Below, one piece after another: positions 1-12,500 of a stretch of 64,000 bases of DNA (its first letter is position 1; each line of letters opens with the position of its first letter). Position numbers and translations under genes: made by a program. Source of the DNA: Norana najaformis (taxonomy: Eukaryota > Annelida > Clitellata > Crassiclitellata > Hormogastridae); assembly GCA_964023275.1 (NCBI GenBank), contig OZ029917.1:26788505-26852504 (forward strand), written 5' to 3'. The notes under the pieces were generated by a model. It was not told the DNA's origin. It saw nothing but the letters and a program-made list of their open reading frames with translations, and searched no databases.

Positions 1-731
1 TGGGATTCAAGGAGAATTTGAGAAGTTTTGCAGAGTCAGATTGTTGTGTAGGATGTCTGTGCTTAAGTGAAAAAACTGTTAATAACAAAACCCTTTAGAA
101 AGCAGTAGGTAATTAAAATTTACAAAAATGATCACTTCCTAGCCATTGCATATCATGTTTATTCTGTGATTTCTATCCCATGTGCTTTCTGCATTGTTTC
201 TATGTATGTATCAAAACTTTGTTAACTTAAGTGCCTCTGAAAAGTTGTGTTGCACAGTATGGTCATTGTATTCAGCGAGAGCATCCTATTCTTTCCCAAT
301 TGAGTGATGCTGCGGAAAGAGCATGAAATGGCCAAGCCACAAACACATGCATACACGTGACAACCTGCAACCTGAAATCCTGTCAGCTTCTCATAGATGA
401 AGCCTCATTTTGGAGACCCTGGTGTATCTTTCTACACTGGGGAGTTGATGGCAGGTGCGACATATGAGAAAGTAGAATTTGCATTTCTCTGTTCATGTTT
501 TAAGGATTTGGAGTGTTGCTGGTCCACAAGAAGACATAAGAGCTTTCGTGCACTTGGGAAAAGTTTTGCTGCTGACCAAATGCTTAAGAATCGACACTTT
601 AAATAGGTCTTATCTACGATAGTCATACTGCGCCAATTCAATAATGGTTTCAGTCTGCAAGTGTGAAGTTGACCAGTTCTAGTGGTGTATGAATGTGAGC
701 CTAAGGCATTTTTGTTACATGGTCTATTCAG

Positions 732-3700
732 AGCTTTGCTGTGTGGCAAGTGGTCTGATGCGGTTGAACTGATCCTGAAACCAAGAGAAGGAGGTAAGAG
801 ATGCTCGTAACAGGCCATGCATTAACATCTTTGTTGTATGAGTTTCAGAAAATGTGTTTATATATCTGAATATTTATATAGCCCCTGTTCAGAACCTCTT
901 AAGAGACTCTACATGGCTGTGTGAAAGACCTGTGTGAGTGTTAAATACTAAATTTTTTCCAAGTTTTGTAAATTTGTCAATTTGTGTTCCATGTTATATT
1001 GTTTGTATGCATTTGGGTTTGTTTTTGCAGAATGTTTCTGTTTGCATTTAACAAAGGGCTTTATAAGGTTTTGATATAAATGTTTTTCAACTACTGACTG
1101 TTGTCATATTTAGGCTTCAGTTTGAACCGTGCTTTCGAGAACTACTGCTGATAAAGTCATATATCTAAGTCTCATGTTGTACATTTTAATAACCCATCAG
1201 AGGTGAAGCATTGTTATAAATAACTTAAGGATTACTTGTATGTGTGTATAGTTATTTGAGTAGCCTTTTTTAAAGATCTTTTGAAAGTAATTCCATTTGT
1301 ATAGTGCTTTTGAGTGATACAAAGAATTACTGAATATTCTACTTTACTATTCAGGTTTAGTTTGACTAACACACTTGCTAGTCTTCTGTCATTCGATCCA
1401 TTGTAAACACCTCAATGTTATTAATTTCTGTTGTATTTTGTCGTTCTTCATGATGGTATTTGCTCCTGTTATTGTGTTATTTCTTGTTGATCACTTCTTT
1501 GCATGTGACATGGTTTATCAGATCGAGATGAAGTGTCGAGAGCTCGAGCCACATGGTGGTCTACCAGAGATGTGGAGAAGGCTCTGCAAGAACTGAAAGG
1601 CCACCAGTGTATGGAACGAAAGCTTCTGGAAGGACTAAAGAAGTATGCCAAGAATGACCTTGTTTCAGCCCTGTCATACGTGGGTATTAAAATGATGACT
1701 TCATTGACAGCTTATTAAAACAAATAAATTTGCTGTTTGGCCTAGACCAGATGTCATAAGATAGTTGCCACCAAGTTGGACTTGTGGCCAGGGCTTGAGT
1801 TCTTTTGAACTGATCTGAACTTATCAACTTGTGATTGTAATTTGAAGTTTCTGGATGGGTTTGCATGCTTTTACTTTGATGAAACACTTATTTTGCTGGT
1901 GCACACTGGCTGTTGAATTGATGAGCTCTCATTGGCTCTTGAGGCATAAAGTCTAATAACTGTAGGACTGCTCCTTTGTGAACTAGTGCATCTGGTGAAT
2001 TTGAGCAGTGAAGGTACCAAGGAGGCTTTGGCTGTTTGGACATGTTGTGTGCTGCAACGGTGACCAGGACCATGCCAGGACCTTCTGAGCCATCCAAGAG
2101 GCCAGAAGAGACCCATCAGTTGCCCTCACCATACATGGACAAGAACAGTGGAAGCTGACCTGCGCCACTGAAATTTGGGTTACATACAGCTTGGAGACGA
2201 GCACAGAATAGAGACGGCTGGTTGCACTTAATTGAAACAGCAACACACCAGAGAGAATCACCCACAGATGATGATATGATGACGAAGGTACTGTTGCTGT
2301 TTCTTCTATCAGATGCTGATGTATGAGGTATGATTTGTTTAAAATTCAGTTTAACTAGTGATCATTATGTTGTTTATAGATTCCATGCAAGATGCGCCTG
2401 ATGTACATTCATGCCTATCAAAGCTACATTTGGAACTGTGTAGTGTCAAGACGAATTAAGCAGTTTGGAGCATGCCCAGTGATTGGAGATCTTGCCATGC
2501 GCGACCCAGTTTCAGAAGAAGGAATTGGTCAGTAGTAGAAGGTCTTCTGCTCTGAAACCTAGAATATATGTCAAACAACAAAGTACTGATTGATGGCTGG
2601 TGGTGGTGGAACTGGGTCTCAGTGGAACCAAATACTGATGATGCAAAGTCCCAGTGGAAGCAAGAATTAATGGCATTTAATCTGGTGATGGATCAACTCA
2701 GTGTACACTAGAGCTCTACTGAATATTTGTATTAGCTTTGCGCTCGATTAGTGCTCTTATGTTTAAGAGTCACTGTTGCCATGTCTGTTTTTGAACCAAA
2801 AGGTCTAGCAACCGTGAAGACATAGTTTAGAGAATGAGTGATTATAGCTGAGCAGTTGTAAAGCATGCTTGATTAAATGGGCCATTATAGGCCCATTACT
2901 GAACCTTCTGTGGTTGTTTTTTGGTTGTCAGAAGAACATCAGGATGTGGAAGAGCAAGCAGCAGAGGAATCTGTTCTTGCAAGGACCAAGAAAACACGGA
3001 GGCCAGAGCCAGTAGAAGTTACAGAGGACAATGTGTCGGAATTCAAAATTAGTGACATTGTGCTTCCTTTGCCTGGCTATGATGTCCGATATCCAAAGAA
3101 TGAAGTGAAGTCTTGGTATGAGGAGTTTCTAAAGAAGGATGGTATGGAAAACTTCAACTTCAAAAGCAGAGTGCGGTAAGTATATACTGCAGCATTACTG
3201 AGTTCAGGATTTTTCAAGTTTTCATGGAAGGCTTCATTTTGGGCTTTATTGTAACAGTTTGTATTTTATTACACTGGAATGGAAGCATTATTTCACCAAG
3301 CAAGATGAACCATTGATTGTCTACAGCTTAGTATGTAATGGGAAAGAGTTGAGTATAGTATATGGTCTATCGTGGCTTATTTCAGAGATTTAAATCTCGG
3401 GCTTGTACAGTCCGTGCACGGGGACCTTAAATGGCGTGGTGCCCATTCAAACCGGCAGCGGTGGTGAAGGATCTCACCAGATAAATTCATTGCAAAATGA
3501 GCAGGATCGAGGCCATACGGTTGCTATATAAAACCTATACATTTTATGGTGTCCTCATGAGACGGCTGTCAGATGTATGTGTACATGGGTTGCCTGGTTG
3601 TTGGCAGACGCTGTTTGTGGGTTCGATGTATGCATTCAAGTGCACTTGTGCATATATCACCATTTGGAGGTTTTCTTGAAGGAATAACACATATAAATAC

Positions 3701-6205
3701 TCCATTAATTACAGATAACAATTTCAGTGGGGAGTTGAGATGCAAGTGGTTGTGCCACTTGTTTTGTAAAGAAGTTTCAACTGGAATTTGTACAGCACTG
3801 TCTTTCTGTGTGTGTGTGTCTGCACATCTGCGTCTGTGTGTATTTGCCTGCGTAAAAATTTTAAGCATTGATGAGGCAAAGTGATCAGACCAGGAAGCTT
3901 AAACCTGCATGCTGTACGTTACGAGGCAGAAGCTTTCCCAAGTGTGGTGTGATGTACTCCACTGTTGGCCATTAAGTGTTTCTTGTTGTTCTTAAGCACT
4001 GACCAAAGTGACCATGTGTTGTCCAGCTGTTTTTATGGATTTGAGTTGCCATCAGCTGGCCAATCAAGTCACTTGATAAATGTAGTTGTTTGTCAGAAGG
4101 GTTCTGTCGTATGACCTGTTGAGTGTTTTTCCTCTGCAGTGACTACTCTTTGCCTGGAGGATATCGTAAGATAATTGTCCAGCCAGAACATGTGGCCTGG
4201 GAAATGATGTATTACAATGACTACCAAGTCTCCCTAGTTCATGGTGATATGGAGGCATTGAAAAAGGAAGAGCTGCCTCCAAGACTATCAGGTAGACCTT
4301 GGATTTTTTCTGTTCCGTCATGACTAACAGTCTCTTTACGAATTCAGAAAGTAGCTGAATGTGTAAAGCAGCCAAGTTATTTAGTTGACCAGTCAGTCAA
4401 TCAGTAAATTTGTGATAGTAGGTTAATAAGTATTAGCAGATAGGCCTATTAAATATTTAAATCCAAAAGCCTCAGTCAGTCAATTATAACAGTAAAAAGT
4501 CTGACTGACTGCTTGTAGTCAATGTTTAGTCAGTCTCTGAGATATCAATTAACAGTTGATGTACAAGGCATTTGTTTCTTTGTTTATATATGAATTGATC
4601 ATGATTTTGTACATAGTCAAAACTGTTTTCTTGATTAATAACTTTCATTAACACATTTGAAATCCAGACCTTCTCAGTGCTCAATAAGATTTTCCAAGCT
4701 CGCTGGCTATTTTATTCAAACATCATAGAATTAAAGTATCTGATGGCTAAACTGCAGATTATACAGCTGAAATGAACTGGCTTTCTCTGTGGCTTATCGA
4801 AGTAGGAACACCATGTAGTTTTATATATAGAATGAATTCTGGTTTGCATAGCAAGCACCTCACTGATTATATATATATAGAGAGAGAGAGAGGGGGAGAA
4901 AGAGAGAGTTACGCTATCTGTACATTGATCACCATCGGGCTAATATAAAGTGACTGACAGGAGATCAACTGTCAGAGCATCACAATGTCACAGAACTCTC
5001 TGACTGAATGGGGCAGCAAGACACAGCTCACTGTTACAGTCCGAAGTAGCACTGGCCACAAACTCACACAAGTATTACCGCCCATGTGACCGGTAGTTGG
5101 TAACTAGTCGAAGGTATTTTGCATTTATAATGCAATAAATGTGGAAAGATTGACCAGGGGCCTTGAGACTCAATTGAAACCATGATCTAGGTGAGACAGG
5201 ACATCGGTTCAACAGTGCCAGTGGAGAGGATATAGAGGAATGGCCAAAGTACTGAACCTTATGCACTGCAATGGCCCAAGTCAAACTCTACAGAAAAAGG
5301 TAAAGGCAACACACTTGTTCACAATCCTCTGTAGAAGATCCTCGGAAGCGTGATCCTGAGATCAGCTGAGGTGTCAGCAGCAGACATGACCACACCAATC
5401 CAATGACAGGATGCCCTTTTAATCTCCCAACATGTGCTGGTACTCATTAACTGACCAATAAAGGATGGAGGGCTGAGTGGGCACTAGGTAATGTGGTATT
5501 CCATAGAATAGATGATCATCCATCCAAATAATAACCCGACTCAGTTTGTCTTAACTTCACTGCACCTGCCAGCATCATATCAATAAACTAATCGGCTAAC
5601 CACTCTGTTTTCCTGTCCCTACAAAATCCAACCCTGTATGGTGGTGATGCAGTACAGGAAGGCTGAACGGGTTTCTGAATGGCAAGTTTCATTCCAGTTT
5701 TTTGCAGAACCTCAGGTGGCTTAAGAAAATCTACTTAAGAAATTTAAGTTGTTGTCCATGGGTGGTGCACAGGGCCAATTGTTTACTCAGTAATGATACA
5801 GGCTGTCACCACGGCTTCTTGTCAAGTGGGTGATTTATTGTAAAGGAATGCTATTCTAAAGTAAGACTGGCCAGCTGTTGGATTGCGCTTTCGTTTTTGT
5901 GCATTTATCTATACGGACTGTTGCTAACAGAGGAGGCACAAAATAAATAAGTTATTAGATATGCTAACAACTTAAAATTGCATGCATTATTGACCATGAT
6001 CGCTATCTGGTCTGTATTACGGAGATCTTCAAATATATGGAAGCTAGGTAATTGGTTGATTACTGTCTTGTTTTTAGAAGGCAAGTTCAAAGCCATCAAG
6101 CTGGAGCTGAGTCTTCCTTCTTCATCCTATGCAACCATGGCACTTCGTGAAGTGCTCAAAAGTGGAACTTCAGCTGCCTATCACACCACACTTAACGTCA
6201 CCTGA
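732..6205 (+). CDS. PUS7: PUS7 pseudouridylate synthase, C-terminal half (5' exons lie before the window)
   Basis: TruD-family pseudouridine synthase, which isomerises uridine in tRNA and mRNA. I place six exons by phase continuity: 732-793, 1522-1679, 2380-2527, 2932-3175, 4140-4291 and 6078-6205. All have AG acceptors and GT donors, and together they encode 296 residues ending at TGA. Family landmarks, in order, are LILKPREGD across the first junction, RLMYIHAYQSYIWN (2380 exon), DIVLPLPGYDVRYP (2932 exon), DYSLPGGYRKIIVQP (4140 exon) and SSSYATMALREVLKSGTS (last exon). These correspond to the C-terminal part of the TRUD fold. The catalytic Asp lies further upstream and is not in view. I found no convincing exon between 1 and 731. 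Intron 4 (3176-4139) carries a dispersed repeat, and intron 2 (1680-2379) a LINE C-terminal remnant. The frame is intact throughout. Confidence 0.93.
1960..2280 (+). mobile_element. LINE ORF2 C-terminal remnant in PUS7 intron
   Basis: The plus strand reads, with stops, as a LINE C-terminal tail: a WLFGHV-like block, then a region resembling EADL...TAWRRAQNR-type LINE ends, then a gatgatgatatgatgacga tail. It is a 5'-truncated, decayed RTE-like copy. The clade call is tentative. Confidence 0.5.
3381..3545 (+). repeat. Dispersed repeat family D, copy 1
   Basis: Shares a block with the copies at 8036-8205, 26440-26600 (minus) and 27945-28065. The shared order is GGGGACCTTAAATGG, then CCCATTCAAAC, then a GGTGGTGAAGGATCTCACC-like segment, then ATCGAGGCCATACGG, and finally a CTAT/AAAA/ACATTT tail. 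No coding potential is apparent. The 3' tail of short ACATTT units suggests a SINE or the 3' end of a LINE. Confidence 0.75.
4384..4545. repeat. GTCAGTC-rich simple sequence
   Basis: The words CAGTCAGTCAATC, GACTGACTGC and TAGTCAGTC recur in both orientations over about 160 bp within PUS7 intron 5, giving a low-complexity segment able to form hairpins. Confidence 0.5.
4868..4908. repeat. TA/GA microsatellite
   Basis: A (TA)n run is followed by (GA)n with a short G interruption, in PUS7 intron 5. Confidence 0.85.
5285..5480 (+). repeat. Dispersed repeat, resembles 15415-15560
   Basis: Both stretches contain a CCTC...GAA...CCTC(G/A)GAAGC(G/A)TG(A/G)TC segment. About 100 bp later both have TTTAATC(C/T)(T/C)CCAAC followed by TG(C/T)G(T/C)TGGTACT. 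The similarity is weak but collinear, so this is probably an old SINE-like repeat. Confidence 0.35.
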
Positions 6206-6599
6206 GACTGACTATTCACATCATTTGTAATGATTTGTTGTGTCTGTGGAGCTGTTCCTTACGACGTGTTGGATTACATGAAGGAACAGCCTACATCATT
6301 AGGATTATTGTGTTATTCTGTGATGTTGAGAATTGAACACAAACAGAAAGAGCTGTTGGTGATGAGAATGAGGATGCCTTGATTGATGTCAAAGATTCTT
6401 GCCTACGATATACGACTGGCTTAAATCAGTATGTTTTTTTCTTACTGTTTTGGTTCCAACTCAGTACAGTTGCATTAGACAGAGTTCCAAACATAAAACT
6501 GAAAGACATGAGAAGGATGCGGTGGCAAGAGGTAAGACTGAAAGGTATAAGGTAAGTACTCATAAATTGAAGGTGTATGGGTGAATAACAAATTGTGAA

Positions 6600-6990
6600 G
6601 ATAGTGATGATGCATGGAGGCAGAAGTGGTTAAATGATTGGATGATTTAATTCGTGAGGGACATAGAAGAATCAAAACAATGCCCCAGATTGTTTTGCCA
6701 ACAATGCCATCTCAACAAATGAGTTACTGAGTTTTAATGATCTAAGCCGTTCAGATATATGTAGGTTTGAGTGTCATCAGCATAGAAATTTTATATGGGT
6801 CTGTAATTGGACAGGTTGCCAGGGTGGAGAGAAGGATTCATTGTATGTATGTATCTAATCTTTTATATAACGCATTCTAAGAACCTCTCAAAAGCGCTGT
6901 GAACATGGCTGCCCAGTTAACTTAAACAAGTAAGTCTTGACTAACGAAGAGAATGTTTCTTGGGACAAATTAACAGAGGATGAACTATAA
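6600..6990 (-). mobile_element. Decayed L2-like LINE fragment downstream of PUS7
   Basis: The minus strand reads discontinuously as a weak match to the L2/CR1-type RT region better preserved at 12365-12480. It is followed by a 'guanine-poor' tail resembling the LINE ends at 860-930 and 15005-15075 (cctctcaaaagcgctgtgaa, on the plus strand). Many stops are present. Confidence 0.4.
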
Positions 6991-8035
6991 CACGAGTAAA
7001 AGCAGATGGGAAGGATTCCTCATGCAAATATGTAGAAATTGATGATGTAGATACTGTCACGATACATGCATGGAACCAATGTTCCAGTGCCAGATCCAAC
7101 CCAGCATGACAACACTGGGCCAATGTGAATCCGATGGCACAAAAACCTCAAAACGCTGGTCCTCTGATTAGTTTCTCTTGAAACGACACTATAAAAATTT
7201 CTTATACTACAAAATTACAATATGTACTCAAATAAGTTTGGGCCTTTCACGTACAGAGGTACGGACAGTATGCGTGGCCCGGTGGCCAAGAGGCTATTTA
7301 ATTCTTCTTAATGGCCCTGCAATTGAGTTGCGCTCTCCAGACTTATTGAACCCCCCCCCCAACGCATATAGATAAGTCTGCCTCTGCATACATTTATCAA
7401 ACTTCCGTACACTACTGCATAAAAATCCACCATTTGTTCACTGTACAGTGTATTAATATAAAAATTATGAATAAATGTTGTTCTTGTGATTGCTCAAATG
7501 TAAATTTTTCTAAAACCTTAATAAAGCGCGCTCAGAATCCCCGCCATGCAATAGGGTTTGGCCTTTAAACCCCTTTATCTGCACCATGACTAAGCGCATT
7601 GCAACATGGCAGGCTATTAATGGGATGGTGAGAGCAGATAATAATTATTGTTTTATTGCATTTTATTATTTGGCTATTTACTACTATAGGCCTACGACTT
7701 GGCTATTTACATCGTATGTGTAGCCCAATTAAAATAAATTTTGAAAAATGCTTAAGTATTGGGATAAATAACCATGGGCGTCCGCAGCCTAAACATTGAG
7801 TGGGTATATCCTTCTGTCCCATAAATAAATATCGAGCGCCATAGTCCCTCCAAGTAGGCTTCGTACCACTGAGCTATACTTCATTCATTACCCATGCAGG
7901 CGCTACAGGAATTTGGGGTTAGAGGCTCAAACAAGGCTGTGCTGGCCTGGTTGGCTAAATTGGCTACAGCGTACGTCAAGACGCCTCTGCGCGTGAGCGT
8001 GCCTGTTCGCATACCGATAGTGGCTATAGTTGCTG

Positions 8036-8205
8036 AGATTTTAAGCTCGGGCAAGCACGGTCCGTAGGGCCTACACGGGGACCTTAAATGGTGTGGCTCC
8101 CATTCAAACGAGCAGTGGTGATGAAGGATCTCATTCAATAAATCTATTTTAAAATAGACATGATCGAGGCCATACGGTCGCTATGGAAAATCATATACAT
8201 TTACA
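8036..8205 (+). repeat. Dispersed repeat family D, copy 2
   Basis: Collinear with 3381-3545, including CGGGGACCTTAAATGG, GTGATGAAGGATCTCA and ATCGAGGCCATACGGTCG, then a ctatggaaaatcatatacat tail. At roughly 80% identity by eye it is the closest match to copy 1. Confidence 0.75.
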
Positions 8206-8309
8206 CTCAGAGGATGCAATTTTATGCAACTTCTCAACATTAGATCTACTGTGGTAACCCTTAAGGATCAAAACTGCTTAAATCGGCTCAGATGGGTCGG
8301 AGTAGAAGT

Positions 8310-8475
8310 TTGATATAAACTGTAAGGCCCTCCTTCAATGGCTTTTCAACCGCACTCACCCTGGAACCGAACCCTTTTGTCTATCGATTTTGTTTTGACC
8401 GAACGCCTATGAATAAGCTGGACCCCATGATGTGGCTTTCGTTGGGCGCTGTAGAAATCTCGAGATTACGATTAC
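8310..8475 (+). mobile_element. LINE family L 3' end only (solo tail)
   Basis: Contains only the 3' untranslated end of the LINE seen more fully at 8690-9450 and 59225-60265: a CTATCGATTTTGTTTTGAC block, GAATAAGCTGG, and GCTGTAGAAATCTCGAGAT followed by TACGATTAC. It is a severely 5'-truncated insertion. Confidence 0.7.
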
Positions 8476-8689
8476 TCTGGAATTTGGCTTGCACAACGAT
8501 TTTGCTAAGTAGCAACTATCGACTGATGTCTTAAGGATTATCACGTGGCGCTCAGATTTATTTACATTTATGTAAAATTGCGATTATATAAAAAAAATCA
8601 ACTTTGAAATTCAATTTCATCCACCTGTAGAGCAGAAAAGTAGAGCGGAAAAGTACCCATATTTCCCATATATTCCAGTTCAAAATGTT

Positions 8690-9452
8690 ATTCCGCCCTC
8701 TGCTTGATTTCAAAACTGCATCTGTCATAGTCCATAGTCCATGCAAAACTTGGTTACTGTAATTCACTTTTCCTCACTATAGACAAAACCCAGAAAAATC
8801 TCCTTCAATCAATCCAGAATGCTCTCGCTCGTGCTGTCACCAAATCTCCCAAATACCCACACATCACTCCTGTTCTGAAATCACTTCACTGACTTAAAAT
8901 ATCAGAACGAAGAGTACAAAGTCTTATCCCTCACCTACAACACACTTCAATCCATCCAACCCTCCTATCTTCGTCAATTATTTATAATCCAACCACTCCG
9001 TTCAACCCGCTCCTCATCTATCCTAACACTTCTTCGCCCTCCCATCACCTCATCCTTAAAATTTGGAAATCGCTCCATAGCCATAGATGCCCCACCCCTT
9101 TGGAATAAACTCCCTCCAGAATTACGACAATTATCTGGTCCATCATACGGACTCACCAACACTTCGCCTCTTTCAGTTTCTGCGCAGGACTTTCACTCAA
9201 GACTGAAAACACTTCTTTTCCAAAAATCTTATCCTGATTCTTCCTCTTCCCCTCATGTCTTTTCTCGCTTCAATTTCAAAGATCATCCACCGTAGCCGTC
9301 CGACTGTCTGACTGCCTGACTTTGGATCTTGACCTGGACCCGAACCCTTTTGCCTATCGATTTTGTTTTGACTGAGGGCCTGTGAATAAGCTGGTTCCCG
9401 TGACTTAGCCTTCGTTGAGCGCTGTAGAAATCTCGAGATTACGATTACGATT
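8690..9452 (+). mobile_element. 5'-truncated LINE (L2/CR1-like) with RT C-terminus and 3' tail
   Basis: Translated pieces give LQSIQNALARAVTKSP, ITPVLKSLH, LTYNTLQS and APPLWNKLPPELRQLS, which is the usual C-terminal region after the RT domain of L2/CR1-like LINEs. It ends at a TAG near 9293, followed by a 3' UTR and an ATTACGATTACGATT tail. One 3-nt-scale indel and a few stops break it. It is very similar to the copy at 59225-60265, so the family was active fairly recently. The insertion ends about 75 bp before the proposed ATG4 start codon. Confidence 0.75.
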
Positions 9453-9525
9453 ATTCGTTGAGCAACTGTGGTGGATGTGCTGGTATCGCGAGAACCGTTA
9501 GTCTATGCTGATAGGCTGCAAAAAC

Positions 9526-9544
9526 ATGGCGACTTCATTTTCGG
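9526..9544 (+). CDS. ATG4: Proposed ATG4 first coding exon
   Basis: AAACATGGCG gives a good initiation context. The exon encodes six residues and ends in phase 1 before GTTTGT, matching the two-base start of exon 11446-11553 and joining as MATSFS plus Ala. The phase match alone has a one-in-three chance of arising randomly, so another start exon between 9545 and 11445 is possible. The 80 bp upstream are free of the LINE and somewhat richer in CpG, which would suit a promoter. Confidence 0.5.
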
Positions 9545-12500
9545 GTTTGTTTACATTTTAAAATTTCTAATAAATTTCTTCATTCTCGCTAATTTAAGTT
9601 ACCTACTCTGACGATTTATGGCCGATAGACAAAGGCAACTTTCTTTTGTCTTTGTAGTTTCTAAGTATTGACTATATGACGATTCTTTGTGTCGGGTGAT
9701 ATCGTGATTGCTTTCGCAATCTTTGTCGCACTAAGAGAAAAGGAAGTCATGCAAGCTGGTTACTTTTCATCAATTTATACAATTCCTTTACATTTTGTGT
9801 CTTGCTATGACTTACTCTGAATTGTTTGGCTTAAGTGTCCCAGTCGTTCCTTTCACTGAAAGTTGGCCACAAGTGTGAGGAAGGGTTAATACTCCTTCAT
9901 AAATGCTATTGTTTATACAAGTATCTGTTTATCATCGAAAGAGAGTGGCTTCCAGAAGACAGAACAAACAGAACTCACCAAATATTACTATGCAATACTA
10001 TATTTCAAATCCCGAATAACTGAACAAATATATCAGTATATATGTAAGTATCGAAGCTTTGTTCAAGATAATATCGAATCATTGTCCAAAATCATTATTT
10101 CTTTCCTTAAATCCTTTAAGCTTTTATTTATTTGTGTTATTGTTATTTGGGAATTCAAATCAACAGTTCAGTATTTCAGAATTTTAAAATCATAACCAAA
10201 GGTTACAAACTCTTCTGTATGCCCCCACTAAGAGGCTTAGTAACGGATATTGCCTTGAGAGGCCCACCCTTGTTGATGGCTTATGCTAATTGCTAGCACA
10301 AGGTAGCATTATCATTCTACAATAACGTTTTGGTGCCAGAAATTTAGTTATTGTAGTCACTACCATATGTGGCCAGCTGCTAAGTTGACTCCATGCATAA
10401 GTTGATGGCTGTTTTGAGACCAAAAAAGTGAAAATCTCCCTCCTCCATGGTTAAGTGTAGATTTAAAAATGGATAGAATGGTGCTAGAAACATGCCAGTA
10501 TGTTTTAACCACAACAAAAGAATATACCATTAGAGAAAATTCCCATGGAACTGTGTGGAAATATTGCCATTGGTGTAAGCTGCACATTCGTCATTGACAC
10601 CATTAATGAATTTATCATTTGTCGTTTGAAATTAATTATATATGCCTTAACATAAACTTTAACTTTAAAATACTGTATTCTAAAAATAAAGCTGTAACTT
10701 CAAAGATAAGAGTAAAGCCTGAGTTGTTATTATCATTGTGGATCACAAAGTACTAGTCACAATGAACCCATATGATTTCCAGTTTCTGATGTCTCTCTAA
10801 TATTTCACATGCCTTCCTGAAATCAGTACACGGAAATCTGCCTTTTCGGCTTGGCTGCAAGTTTTATTTACTGCTTTTGCAATTACCAAAACATTTGATC
10901 ATTTGTAAAATGTATAAAGCAGACAGGGAGTTTTTACAAAATCAATATCAGTGAAACATATACATTTGACTGTTCTGGATGGCTCTGAAGAGCATAAGTT
11001 TGGTTTCAGTGCTTGTTAGTATGGTGCAGGACTGCAATTTAAGGAACATATATGCAAATCTATATACTAGGTAATCTAGCCAATTACTGAACTGCGGTGG
11101 TTTTTCGCCTACAGCAGGCATGGGGTTTCAAAAGGCAAACATGCCTAAGAGAACCAGTTCCTGAACATTCAACGCATGACAAATGTTGCATGTCATCTAA
11201 ATGTTTCAGTGAAATTAAAATATTTTTGTTATTGTATTTTTTCCTGGGCAGCTTGTTGATGAATAGTGCATGTACTTGTGCTTGTCGTTTTCAATTTTTG
11301 ACTTGCTCTGATATGCTTAGGTAAGTTGTGAACCCTTGCTATATTGTTTCGCACCATTTTGACATTGTACTAGTTTGTTATTTTGCAGTTGTTTTGTGTC
11401 GGGAGTTTACAATCATGTTTCATTGAGTGCGATGTACTGTTTCAGCTTCATTATTTTCTACGACTGTTTATGAGAATCTGGTCGACTCTGATGCATTTCC
11501 ATCAACTCAAGGACCTGTTGTTATCCTGGGACATGCGTACAATTTGCCATCTGGTAAGATTTGATAAAATTTGCTTTGATTGATGTATACGACCAATGCG
11601 TGAGAGGAGGAGATTCTGTCACTAAACTATACAACCCATATACCGAGTAATTGTTATTATTATCAGTATTATTATTATTTTTATTATTAATTTCTAACTT
11701 TTATCATGCTGGGGTCTAATGCACAAAGCATCAACTGGTGGCACAACAAAGCCAAGCCACAATCAGGTCAATGTAGAGAAGGTCAGTCCACTAAGACCAG
11801 AGACAGGCTATGGTAGATAAACTATTTGAAAACTTAGGTAAGTCTTAAGTTGAGAACGGTATGACACAAGTGACTGAGCAGAATGAACAGATACAGGGAA
11901 AGAGTTCCAAATCTAGATCCAGCAAATGAAAAAGCTCATTCACCAAGAACAGTTCTGGTCTTAGGTATGACCAGAGCAAGACTTCAGATTACCTGGTTGA
12001 ATAATGATTAGTCTGCAGAATGAGGACTGATTTTAAGTTGGCTAGAATTCAGTGCTTTATAAGCTATAAGCTCCAATTTGAAACAAATCCTTGCTAAACA
12101 AGTAGCAAAGATTTAAGCACAGGGTTTATATACTCATATTTTGACATATTTGTTATGGCTTTAGCAAAGGAGTTATGAACATTTTGAAGTTTCTGCATAT
12201 TTGACTTTGTGATAGCAGCAAGAAGCGAGTTACAGAAATCAAGGCGAGCGGAGAGCAGTGCATTTACCAAAGATATCCTTGAAGACATGGGAACATAACA
12301 CCCAATTCTGTGTAGGTCACTAATATACATGTATGGCAGCTTACAAATACCACTTACATAGTGGGTAGAGACACAGTAGAATCAAAAGCAATGCCCAAGT
12401 TACAAGCAGCATCAGCCAATTCAACAAGTGAGTCACCCTGTTTTAAGGATTTATGCCATACAAACGTCTTACTTTGATTTGGAGTGCCCAGTAGTAGAAA

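Noticed and set aside
397..818. Short frames on both strands before PUS7 exon 732-793
   Set aside because: No match to the PUS7 sequence expected upstream. The frames overlap each other and have no splice signals consistent with the gene.
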